In this document: in pieces, positions 8,874 through 16,716 of the stretch
Numbering within the stretch: position 1 is the stretch's first letter
Layout of the letters: each line of letters begins with the position of its first letter
NCBI RefSeq assembly: GCF_000758665.1
Contig: NZ_CP009285.1
Span: 2,046,001-2,110,000, forward strand
Length of the DNA stretch: 64,000 bases
Direction of reading: 5' to 3'
DNA from: Paenibacillus borealis
GTDB lineage: Bacteria; Bacillota; Bacilli; Paenibacillales; Paenibacillaceae
The notes under the pieces: model-generated
The model's input: the letters and a program-made list of their open reading frames with translations, nothing else
Databases searched by the model: none
Told to the model about the DNA's origin: nothing
Translations under genes and position numbers: made by a program

Positions 8874-9977
8874 ATGATTCGTGCAGCTATCATCGGCACT
8901 GGTTCCATTGCGGCTGTTCACCTGCAGGCCTTCGCATTGTTTGCAGACCGCTGCAGAGTGACAGTGCTGGCGGACAACAAGGAAGAGCGGACTAATGCGC
9001 TCCGGGACCAATTCCGGCTGGAGAGCAGGTTTGTGGAGGATTACCGCGAACTGCTTAACGATGAGGAAGTGGATTTGGTGTCCATCTGCACACCTCCCCA
9101 TTCCCATGCGCAGATTGCTGCCGACTTCCTGAGGGCTGGCAAGCATGTGCTGGTGGAGAAGCCTATGGCACTGTCGCTTGAAGAGTGCGACCGCATGCTG
9201 GCGGCGGCAGCTGAATCGGGCCGTATCCTGTCCGTCGTCGGACAGAACCGGTTCCTGGATTCCACTAGACGATTGAAGGCTACGCTGGACTCCGGATTAT
9301 TGGGCAGGGTTGTGCATGCCCAGGCGGATTCCTTCTGGTGGAGAGGACAGAGCTACTATGATGTATGGTGGAGGGGAACCTGGGAGACAGAAGGAGGAGG
9401 CAGTACTCTGGGCCATGGAGTACATCAAATGGATCTGCTGCTGTGGATGATAGGCATGCCGGAGACCGTTCAGGCGGTTATCCGGAATACTTTGCATGAC
9501 AATTCGCAGCTGGAGGATCTGTCGATCGCCATTCTGTCTTATCCGGGAGGCGGATTGGCCCAGGTAACCAGCTCCATCGTCCATCATGGAGAAGAGCAGC
9601 AGCTGGTATTCCAGGGGGAGAAGGCGCGTATTTCAGTGCCCTGGAAGGTGTATGCCACTTCTTCGCGTGACGACGGATTCCCGGAGCGGAATGCCGGGCT
9701 GGAGGAAGAGCTCGGGCAGTACTACAGCAGCATAGAACCCCTGCAATATACGGGGCATGCCGGACAGATTGACGATATGCTGAAGGCGATGGAGGACCCG
9801 GCGCGGCGTGTTCTGATTGACGGGCATGAAGGAAGGAAGACGCTGGAGCTGGTCACCGCCATCTACGAAGCCTCGATTACCGGGCGGCCGGTAACTCTTC
9901 CATTAACTAAGGACAGTATGCTGTACACGAGGGACGGTATACTCGCCCATGCCCCAAGGTTTCCCCTCGGCAGCTGA
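8874..9977 (+). CDS. Gfo/Idh/MocA family NAD(P)-dependent oxidoreductase
   Basis: This 367-residue cytoplasmic dehydrogenase has an N-terminal Rossmann fold with GTGSIAAVHLQAF. The family's EKP motif, with catalytic Lys96, sits in VLVEKPMALS. A second conserved site is GHGVHQMDLLLWM, with the His-Asp pair near residues 181-185. Members of this family oxidise or reduce sugars, inositols and sugar derivatives. It lies 46 bp after the response regulator gene and 16 bp before a second family member, so the sugar imported by the upstream ABC system is its likely substrate. The exact substrate cannot be read from sequence. Confidence 0.9.
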   Translation: MIRAAIIGTGSIAAVHLQAFALFADRCRVTVLADNKEERTNALRDQFRLESRFVEDYRELLNDEEVDLVSICTPPHSHAQIAADFLRAGKHVLVEKPMALSLEECDRMLAAAAESGRILSVVGQNRFLDSTRRLKATLDSGLLGRVVHAQADSFWWRGQSYYDVWWRGTWETEGGGSTLGHGVHQMDLLLWMIGMPETVQAVIRNTLHDNSQLEDLSIAILSYPGGGLAQVTSSIVHHGEEQQLVFQGEKARISVPWKVYATSSRDDGFPERNAGLEEELGQYYSSIEPLQYTGHAGQIDDMLKAMEDPARRVLIDGHEGRKTLELVTAIYEASITGRPVTLPLTKDSMLYTRDGILAHAPRFPLGS

Positions 9978-9993
9978 TAAGGGAGGTAAGAAT

Positions 9994-11091
9994 ATGACAG
10001 TTAAGTTCAGTATTATCGGCGGCGCTGGCTTCCGCGCCCAATATTTCCTGAGAATCGCCCGTTCCATGCCAGACCGCTTTCAGATTAGCGGGCTTGTGGT
10101 GAGGGATGCCGCCAAAGGCAGAGCCATGGAAGAAGCATGGGGAGTTCAGACTTACCGTTCCCTTGAAGAGCTGCTTGCCGGCGAAACCCCGGATTTCGTA
10201 CTTGTCTCGGTCAGCGGCCGGGCTTCTCTGAATTATTTGTACCGCCTGGCAGAGCGCGGTATACCGGCGCTGACGGAGACGCCGCCAGCCGCAAGTCTGG
10301 CGGAGCTTGAGCAGCTGCACAAGGAACTGACTATGCACGGAGCCCGGATTCAGGTAGCCGAGCAGTATCCGTATCATCCGGTGCAAGAGGCGCGGCTGTC
10401 GCTCATCAGGTCGGGCAGGCTGGGACGGATCACGGAAACGACGGTGTCTGTTTCGCAAATGTATCATGGAGCAAGCCTGATCCGCAGGATGCTCGGCATT
10501 GAGTTCGAGGAAGCTGATATTAGGGCCATGCGGTTCGGGTCCCGCTGGGTTAACGGCCCTACCCGCAGCGGCCCTCCGGCTGAGGACAAGCTGATTCCTC
10601 TGCAAAGAGACCTGGCCTGGCTGGATTTCGGAGACCGGCTGGGGATTTACGACTTCACCAAGGATCAGCACCGCTCCTGGACCCGGTCGAATCACCTCTC
10701 CGTGCGCGGAGAGCGGGGAGAAATCTTCGATAACCGTGTGCTGATTCAGCAGGACAACCTGGTTCCGCTTCAGCTGGAGCTGAAGCGCATTAACAAGGGG
10801 GAACAGGAGAATGCCGAAGGCTATTATCTTCAAGGGATAATCTGCGGGGAACAATGGCTCTACAACAATCCGTTCACCCCTGCCAGATTATATGATGATG
10901 AGATCGCGATTGCGTCTTGCCTGGACAAGATGGCAACCTATGCCGCCGGCGGCCCCGGATTCTACGGACTGGAGCAGGCCTCGCAGGACGTGTACCTCGG
11001 ACTGATGATTGAGCAGGCGATACAGACCGGGGAGACCGTAAGAGCAGAGCGCCAGTGGTGGGCGGTTGAGAGGCAGCACGAGTTAACTTAA
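9994..11091 (+). CDS. Gfo/Idh/MocA-like protein lacking the EKP lysine
   Basis: This 365-residue protein starts at the ATG at 9994 because AAGGGAGGTAAG lies just before it. The Rossmann start (FSIIGGAGFRAQYFLRIA) and overall length match Gfo/Idh/MocA proteins. However, the EKP motif reads ETP: Thr96 stands where the catalytic Lys96 stands in the neighbour. Downstream, SQMYHGASLIRRML keeps a His, but the GVHxxD pattern is absent. It may act on a different chemistry, use another general base, or partner the intact enzyme encoded 16 bp upstream. It ends the cluster before two terminators. Confidence 0.8.
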   Translation: MTVKFSIIGGAGFRAQYFLRIARSMPDRFQISGLVVRDAAKGRAMEEAWGVQTYRSLEELLAGETPDFVLVSVSGRASLNYLYRLAERGIPALTETPPAASLAELEQLHKELTMHGARIQVAEQYPYHPVQEARLSLIRSGRLGRITETTVSVSQMYHGASLIRRMLGIEFEEADIRAMRFGSRWVNGPTRSGPPAEDKLIPLQRDLAWLDFGDRLGIYDFTKDQHRSWTRSNHLSVRGERGEIFDNRVLIQQDNLVPLQLELKRINKGEQENAEGYYLQGIICGEQWLYNNPFTPARLYDDEIAIASCLDKMATYAAGGPGFYGLEQASQDVYLGLMIEQAIQTGETVRAERQWWAVERQHELT

Positions 11092-11102
11092 TTCAACCCA
11101 AT

Positions 11103-11158
11103 AAGAGATTTTCTTGCGCGGGTGTCATAGCAATTTCCACCCTGCGGGAATCTCTTTC
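11103..11158 (+). terminator. Terminator after the oxidoreductase genes
   Basis: AAGAGATT (11103-11110) pairs with AATCTCTT (11149-11156); inner arms GCGGGTG and CACCCTGC strengthen the stem. Confidence 0.7.
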
Positions 11159-11166
11159 GTATTATT

Positions 11167-11201
11167 AGGTCAGCCAGAAACTTCTGGTTGGCCTATTTTT
11201 T
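11167..11201 (+). terminator. Second terminator in tandem
   Basis: AGGTCAGCCAGAA (11167-11179) pairs with TTCTGGTTGGCCT (11182-11194), followed by ATTTTTTG. It backs up the preceding terminator. Confidence 0.8.
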
Positions 11202-11377
11202 GTGTTTTTAACACTGGTAAGATGCCTCATTTTTAGCAAAATGCTTGAGACTGAAGAGTAATCTGTGTTTAATAGAAAATTTTATATTAAATTTACAATT
11301 TTAAGGAATAATTATCCAAAATAAGATATAATATGATCTGTGTTATGTTTCTCATTTAATGATATGTGGAGGTAGAA

Positions 11378-11770
11378 ATGATGAGGCGAACTGTCAATAA
11401 TTGCATCCGTCTATCTTTAATCGGAGTTCTTTTTGCGGGTGCAGCCAGTCTGGGTGTAAGTAATACGAAGGCCTATGCAGCGGATAACTTCACCTTGGCA
11501 GCAGGGAATAACTCTGCGTTATCCGTGACTCTGTTCGCTCAGCCGCCATGGCCGCCCAATGTAACAGCAGATGATGTTGCCAACACCATCACAGGTGCGG
11601 ACGCAAGGATGGAGTACTCTACAGATGGGGGCTTGAATTGGACCGCCTATGATCCAGGCAACCCGCCGGTCTTCTACGGTGCGGTAACGGTGCTGGTGCG
11701 GATAGCGGGAGACAGCGTGAATTACATTCCGGCAGGGTTTATAACAACGCTGACCTTTACGCAGGATTAA
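11378..11770 (+). CDS. Small secreted protein with one DUF4073-like domain
   Basis: This 130-residue protein has a signal peptide of about 34 residues (MMRRTVNNCIRLSLIGVLFA to KAYAAD). The mature part is a single domain with PPNVTADDVANTI, GADARMEYSTDGG and TVLVRIAGD. That pattern resembles the DUF4073 repeats that decorate large secreted and S-layer-anchored proteins of Paenibacillus. Here the domain stands alone, without S-layer or enzyme modules. TGGAGGT at 11367-11373 precedes ATG at 11378 and 11381, either of which could start it. Function unknown. An AT-rich leader with TATAAT near 11330 may be its promoter. Confidence 0.65.
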   Translation: MMRRTVNNCIRLSLIGVLFAGAASLGVSNTKAYAADNFTLAAGNNSALSVTLFAQPPWPPNVTADDVANTITGADARMEYSTDGGLNWTAYDPGNPPVFYGAVTVLVRIAGDSVNYIPAGFITTLTFTQD

Positions 11771-11891
11771 TATTAGAACCCATTATACAACAGCAGGGGT
11801 CTTGGTCCCGCCGCGCCAGTTGCCGGAGGCCGACGATATCATTGACGCTGGTGAGCAGCAAGAACTATAATCTATAAAACGGATGAAGCAC

Positions 11892-11930
11892 ATCCCGTAC
11901 CCATGTTTTTTGGGGTGCGGGATTTTTTTG
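11892..11930 (+). terminator. Terminator after the DUF4073-like gene
   Basis: ATCCCGTACCC (11892-11902) pairs with GGGGTGCGGGAT (11912-11922 region), followed by seven Ts. It lies about 120 bp after the stop codon; the stretch between holds nothing I recognise. Confidence 0.8.
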
Positions 11931-12050
11931 TGCATTATTACACCGGAAAACTATGGGTTCTGGAGTCTCCGTCAAGCAGCAGGGCAATCCAAGAAAATAA
12001 AGCCCCTCTATGCGCGGAATAGGGGGAGTTGGTAGAGGAGGAATAGAGGA

Positions 12051-12731
12051 ATGGGATTCGCTGAAGAGCATCATCAATGGCTGGAGTACCACAAGAAACG
12101 GAGAACCGGGGAACGTCTGGACCGGCTTGAGCGGGGACACGGGCATGGCGAGCAAATGTTTCTGGAGCGGGTCTGGTGGCCGATTTTCGGGAATATGGAC
12201 AATCTCCACCCGGAGTACGAGGTTGCAGATTGGCGGGGAAGACCTTATTTTGTTGACTTTGTATGGAAGCCGGGTCAGGTTAAGGTAGCTATTGAGGTGA
12301 AGGGGTACGGGCCGCATGTTCAGAATACAGACCGGACCCGCTACCGCCAGGAGCTAAACCGGGAAACGTATCTGCAAATTGCCGGGTACCGTGTGGTTGC
12401 GGTCCCTTATGATGATTTGGAATCATCGCCGGAGCTGATAATTTCTCTGTTGAAAGCTTTGCTTACTCCATGTTTGTTGAAAAATAAGGATGAAGGAAGC
12501 CGGCAATTTACGAGCATTGAACGCGACATTTTGCGGATTGCGAGTCGTAAGAACGGGTTCCTCCGGCCAGTGGATGTGGTGAAGCAGCTGGGGATAAATC
12601 GGCGTACAGCGAGAAAATATATAAATTTTTTATGCGAAAAAGGTAAATTCAAACCTGTGTTGGAGCAGGGAAGTAATCGAGTCTGCCGGTATGAGCTTAT
12701 TCATTCTTTTTTAGATTCAGAGGTATGGTAG
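12051..12731 (+). CDS. Nuclease-like protein (DUF559/PD-(D/E)XK type) with helix-turn-helix tail
   Basis: This 226-residue protein has AGAGGAATAGAGGA just before its ATG. Residues about 34-115 show a restriction-endonuclease-like core: Glu34 in HGEQMFLE, Asp69 in YFVDFVW, and Glu82-x-Lys84 in IEVKGYG, followed by a helix and AGYRVVAVPYDDL. That order fits PD-(D/E)XK folds such as DUF559. Residues about 150-210 (SIERDILRIASRK, VKQLGINRRTARKYINFL) look like a winged helix-turn-helix. It could be a DNA-cutting or DNA-binding defence or repair protein. It stands alone, just upstream of an IS element, with no recognisable methyltransferase partner. Confidence 0.6.
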   Translation: MGFAEEHHQWLEYHKKRRTGERLDRLERGHGHGEQMFLERVWWPIFGNMDNLHPEYEVADWRGRPYFVDFVWKPGQVKVAIEVKGYGPHVQNTDRTRYRQELNRETYLQIAGYRVVAVPYDDLESSPELIISLLKALLTPCLLKNKDEGSRQFTSIERDILRIASRKNGFLRPVDVVKQLGINRRTARKYINFLCEKGKFKPVLEQGSNRVCRYELIHSFLDSEVW

Positions 12732-12830
12732 AAGATTAGTATGAGCACCTGAATCCGCTCCAAGCTCGCGGCAAGCTGAAATGAGGCAGTACACTTGCAC
12801 CAAACCTGACATGAGTAGATATGGAAAAAT

Positions 12831-14140
12831 AACCCTTCACAAAAAAATCGGTTCCCCCTAAAGTTGTAATTACCACAGCCACAACATGAAATAGGAGGAA
12901 CCTTGAATCAAATTATAAATTTCAAGACCGTGGCGGGTCAACTTTTAAATTGGATTCCGGTGGACAAAAGGCATCCGGTGCACGACCATCGTGTCCCCAA
13001 ATTAACAACGTACCGAACCATTTTCTTGTTTCTTTTCGCCTTGCTCCAAAATCAACCGTCTTTGTCTGAGTTTTCTGCCTACTTTCGTAAAGCAAAATGG
13101 TTACAGCAGATCGTGGGCTTCTCTTCCATTAGTGACTCGGCGCTCAACCGACGGCTTCAGCGCATCCCTCTTTTTCTCCTTCAAGAGTTCTATACCGACC
13201 TGATGGAGGCGCTGATTCAGTGTCAGCTTAAGCAAGATCGTTTTCCGGACATTGGGGCGTTAACCGTCATCGACTCCACTCAACTTTCGCTTACGGCTCA
13301 CGGGGAGCACTGGGCGTTTATCCAAAAGGGGCAGGTTAAGGTCAAGCTTCATCTTGGTTTGCATGTCTACAATGAGCAGAATGTGCACCCTGGACGAGCG
13401 GTGTTCTCGACTGCCGGCGTCGCGGATCACGATCCGGAAGTGCTCGATCGGCTGCTTCAACCCGATCGGGAGAACCCTACGTATGTCATGGATCGCGGCT
13501 ATCCCGGATACAACCAGTTTTGTGAATGGGACCAGGCGGGCATTCGGTTTGCCGTTCGGATAAAACAGAACAGCCGACTGACGGTGACGCGCCTGCGTCC
13601 ACTGCCTCCAGAGTGTGGGATTGTGGAAGACGCAGAGGTACTGGTCCCAAGCTCGAAGGGAGAACCCCATCGAATGCGGCGAGTGACCTATCCGTATGTG
13701 AACCGGAAGGGACAGGAGTGTACCAGCGTTGTACTCACGAACCGGTGGGATGTGGAGGCACCAATAATTGCACAGATTTATAAGCTTCGCTGGCAAATAG
13801 AGACGTTTTTCAAGACCTTTAAGCACCGGATGAATGGGGCCCATTTGTACACCAACTAAGCAGAAGGCGTGACGCGTCAAGTACTGCTTAGCCTGATTGC
13901 TTATGCGTTTATGGAATTGATACGAGTGATTGGGGCTCCCGAACAAACAATTCAGAGGGTCTTACAGCTCTTCCGCTTGTACGCCGATGCCGAACCTTGT
14001 GACTTTCGGGAAGCGTTAGAGGGGAAAAAGACCCGCACGAGTAAGGGCAGGCGAAAGAAGCCAAAGATCGGTCGCCCCCGGAAACACCCACTCGTGCCCA
14101 AAGCCAAGCGAATAGTCGTTGTTTTTTAAGTGAATAAGCA
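12831..14140 (+). mobile_element. IS4-family insertion sequence, probable extent
   Basis: The element holds one transposase gene broken by a stop. Ends are tentative: CCCTTCACAAAAAAA near 12833 resembles the reverse complement of GTTTTTTAAGTGAATA near 14122-14137, an imperfect inverted repeat. I see no clear target-site duplication. Total length near 1.3 kb is in the range of small IS4-type elements. Confidence 0.55.
12903..14129 (+). pseudogene. IS4-family transposase interrupted by an in-frame TAA
   Basis: The reading frame starts at TTG 12903 after AGGAGGAACC and would code about 408 residues. The DDE catalytic residues appear at Asp124 (IDSTQL), Asp197 (MDRGYPG) and Glu300 (YKLRWQIETFFK, with the Y-(2)-R-(3)-E-(6)-K signature). 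At 13857-13859 a TAA interrupts the frame right after HLYTN. The same frame continues without a shift through AEGVTRQVLLSLIAYAFMEL to a basic C-terminus and TAA at 14127. A single base change (for example TCA or TAC to TAA) would explain this. The catalytic residues all lie before the stop, but the C-terminal helix region is lost, so the enzyme is probably inactive. Confidence 0.88.
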
Positions 14141-14278
14141 ATTCCAAATCCATTTTAAAAAAATGTGCTGTGGCTGGTGTGGATTTCGTGCGGCCTTTTT
14201 TAGATAAAATCGAGTCTGTTCACTCTCCGATATCTTCCGTTGATCTAATGTTAGGTTTCTTGCAAGTGTACTGGAAAT

Positions 14279-14683
14279 GAGGGGCAGAAGTGCCCCTGAA
14301 TCCGCCAAAAGCGGGCAGCAAGCGGAAAAGAGGGGCAGAAGTGCCACTGAATCCGCCAAAAGCGGGCAGCAAGCGGAAAAGAGGGGCAGAAGTGCCCCTG
14401 AATCCGCCAAAAGCGGGCAGCAAGCGGGAATGAGGGGCAGAAGTGCCCCTGAATCCGCCAAAAGCGGGCAGCAAGCAGAAAAGAGGGGCAGAAGTGCCCC
14501 TGAACACCGCCGAAAGCGGGCGGCAAGCGGGAATGAGGGGCAGAAGTGCCCCTGAATCCGCCAATATCGGGCGGCAAGCGGGAATGAGGGGCAGAAGTGC
14601 CCCTGAATCCGCCGAAAGCGGGCGGCAAGCGAAAATGAGGGGCAGAAGTGCCCCTGAATCCGCCGAAAGCGGGCGTCAGGCGG
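14279..14683. repeat. Tandem array of eight 51-bp repeats
   Basis: Copies begin at 14279, 14330, 14381, 14432, 14483, 14535, 14586 and 14637. Each unit holds a perfect hairpin, GGGGCA-gaag-TGCCCC, and a second one of the form CCGC-caaaa-GCGG. One unit (starting 14483) is 52 bp, which shifts any reading frame, so the 17-residue repeat peptides that appear in several frames are unlikely to be real proteins. One copy carries TGCCAC instead of TGCCCC, which spoils its hairpin. The array fills the gap between the IS element and the 3' end of the convergent kinase gene. Confidence 0.9.
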
Positions 14684-14752
14684 CACTTAAGGCAACTGCT
14701 CTGCAGCTACCTCCGTCTCGAGCCTCTGCTTCCCACACAAGCCGCCCCCAGC

Positions 14753-15796
14753 TCACTCCCCGCCAACCGGCAGCTTGATCGTAAACGCCGAGCCCTGACC
14801 CGGCTCGCTGCGCACCTCAATGCTTCCCTTGCTTAAGCTGATGATGCGGGCGGCCAGCGGCAGGCCAAGGCCGTTGCCTCCGGCCGCGCGGGCGGGGTCG
14901 CCCTGGTAGAATTTCTCGAAGATATGCTTGCGCACCTTCGGAGTCATCCCGATCCCGGTATCGGAGATGATTACGGAGATCCAGGAGCTGTCTGCTTGGA
15001 TAGAGACCGAGATCTCCCCGCCCTCCGGCGTGAATTTGATCGCATTGCCGAGCACATTGAGCCATACCTGCATCATCAGCTCTGCATTTCCATAGTAGCG
15101 CTGTTCCTCCAGCTCAAGGTTAAGGCTGATCTGCTTAGGAGCCCAGAACGGCTCCAGCAGCAACAGTGACTGGCGGAGCTGCTCATCCAGGCTGTACTCG
15201 GTTTGCTCTGTGAGCATTTCCTGGTTTTCGAGCTTGGATATTTTGAGGATATTGCCGGACAGATTGGACAGCTGGCGTGAGCTTTCGAGGATCATCCCGG
15301 TGTATTCATCATGCTCCTCTTTGCTCAGGTTCTCTTCCTGCAGGAGCATGGCGTAGCCTTCGATAGCCGCAATAGGTGTCTTGAATTCGTGAGACACATT
15401 GACGACGAAATCATTGCGCAGGGTCTCAATGCTGCGCAGCTCCTGTACCATGAGGTTGAAGTGATGTGCCACCTCACTGATCTCATTGACGCGGTGTGAC
15501 TCATTCAGATAGATGTCGAAGTTGCCGCCGGCGATCTCCTTGGCCGCCTTGCTGAAGTCTGTAATGGGGGCTAATATTTTCCGGCCTACCATAATGCTGA
15601 TGGTGGTCCCGATGACCAGGCTGAATAACATCATAGTCAGAATAGGCGGGAACGGGTTGCCGTGCTCCCAGGTGTTATTCCCTACCCGGAAGTATAGGAG
15701 GGCGAGCACAGCCATAATGAAGACAAACGACAGAATGATGATAAATACCATGGATACAAAATACCACCACAGCCCCCTATTTTTACTCCGTATCAT
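14753..15796 (-). CDS. HAMP-containing sensor histidine kinase
   Basis: This 347-residue kinase has two membrane segments near residues 12-34 and 47-66, with only about a dozen residues between them outside the cell (around RVGNNTWEHGNPF). HAMP follows, then the phospho-acceptor helix VVNVSHEFKTPIAAIEGYA and the ATP-binding motifs NVLGNAIKF, DTGIGM and NGLGLPLA. Its start overlaps the response regulator stop by 4 bases. The small extracytoplasmic loop suggests signal detection at or within the membrane, as in kinases that work with antimicrobial-peptide exporters. The fused ABC exporter divergent from this operon is the likely partner and target. Confidence 0.9.
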   Translation of the reverse strand: MIRSKNRGLWWYFVSMVFIIILSFVFIMAVLALLYFRVGNNTWEHGNPFPPILTMMLFSLVIGTTISIMVGRKILAPITDFSKAAKEIAGGNFDIYLNESHRVNEISEVAHHFNLMVQELRSIETLRNDFVVNVSHEFKTPIAAIEGYAMLLQEENLSKEEHDEYTGMILESSRQLSNLSGNILKISKLENQEMLTEQTEYSLDEQLRQSLLLLEPFWAPKQISLNLELEEQRYYGNAELMMQVWLNVLGNAIKFTPEGGEISVSIQADSSWISVIISDTGIGMTPKVRKHIFEKFYQGDPARAAGGNGLGLPLAARIISLSKGSIEVRSEPGQGSAFTIKLPVGGE

Positions 15797-16467
15797 CCCC
15801 GTTTCACCGCCTTATAGCCAAGCCCTCTGACTGTAACGATTTCAAAATCTTCACTTTCCCTGAAACGCTCACGCAAACGGTTAATATGAACCACCACCGT
15901 GTGCTCATCGGATTCGGAATCCATCCCCCATATTTCATCCATCAGCTGCTGTTTGGTGAAGATTTTATTCGGATAGGAGATCATTTTATAGAGGAGATAG
16001 AATTCCTTCTGCGGAAGCAGGATGCTCTCCGGTCCCTGGATTACGGTTAATGTATCATAATCGAGCACAGTTTCTCCCCATTCGATTTTACGCTCACTGA
16101 TGATTTTGGCCCGGCGCAGCAGCGCTCCGACACGCAGGATCATTTCATTTACGTTGACCGGCTTGACCATATAATCGTCGATGCCAACGAGAAAGCCCTG
16201 CTGCTTATCGGCAAAATTCTCCCGCGCGGTCACCATAAGAACGGGAAGCTGCTGATTGTTGTCCCTAAGCGTCCGCGTCAGCTCGAAGCCATCCATCCGG
16301 GGCATCATAATATCGCAGATAATCAGATCAATATATTCCTTATCCAGCACGTCCAGCGCATCCTCGCCATTCACGGCCGGCATGGCCCGGTATCCATTTC
16401 TGGTTAGCACGGTACAGAAGAGCTGGCGTAACTTGGCATCATCCTCAACCACAAGAATATTAAACAT
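15793..16467 (-). CDS. OmpR-family response regulator
   Basis: This 224-residue regulator has a receiver domain (acidic pair EDD near residue 8, phospho-acceptor Asp in LIICDIMMPRMDG near 52, Lys in VKPVN) and a C-terminal winged-helix domain ending in RFRESEDFEIVTVRGLGYKA. A 4-base overlap with the kinase gene couples their translation. The divergent ABC transporter starts 249 bp away, and the space between would carry both promoters. It probably controls that transporter; no binding site stands out to me. Confidence 0.92.
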   Translation of the reverse strand: MFNILVVEDDAKLRQLFCTVLTRNGYRAMPAVNGEDALDVLDKEYIDLIICDIMMPRMDGFELTRTLRDNNQQLPVLMVTARENFADKQQGFLVGIDDYMVKPVNVNEMILRVGALLRRAKIISERKIEWGETVLDYDTLTVIQGPESILLPQKEFYLLYKMISYPNKIFTKQQLMDEIWGMDSESDEHTVVVHINRLRERFRESEDFEIVTVRGLGYKAVKRG

Positions 16468-16716
16468 AAGGTCTCCTCCCGGAACGGTTCCATGTTATTC
16501 AACGTATAGCTTGTTTATATGGTTATGGGTTCCCCGCAAAGTACCGGAGTAACCCTCGAAGCCAAAGTACTTGTTCTAGTATACCTCATCAAGATCAAGC
16601 CAAGCTCAACTGGGAGTTTAGGTTTAGTTTATATTGAGCGGCTATACTTGGGTACAGTAAGACTAGAAGATTTCAGAGAGACTAATGATTACAGGGATGG
16701 AAAGGGAGACTGGACA

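Noticed and set aside
9907..10854. 315-codon minus-strand frame over the second oxidoreductase gene
   Set aside because: It is a shadow of the plus-strand gene, without a ribosome-binding site or recognisable domain.
11806..11876. Short open stretch after the DUF4073-like gene, possibly a decayed second domain
   Set aside because: Too short and without family residues that I can confirm.
14277..14778. Open frames on both strands with 17-residue repeats (e.g. RGRSAPESAKSGQQAEK)
   Set aside because: They arise from a stop-free 51-bp DNA repeat; a 52-bp unit breaks the frame, no ribosome-binding site is evident, and several frames are open at once.
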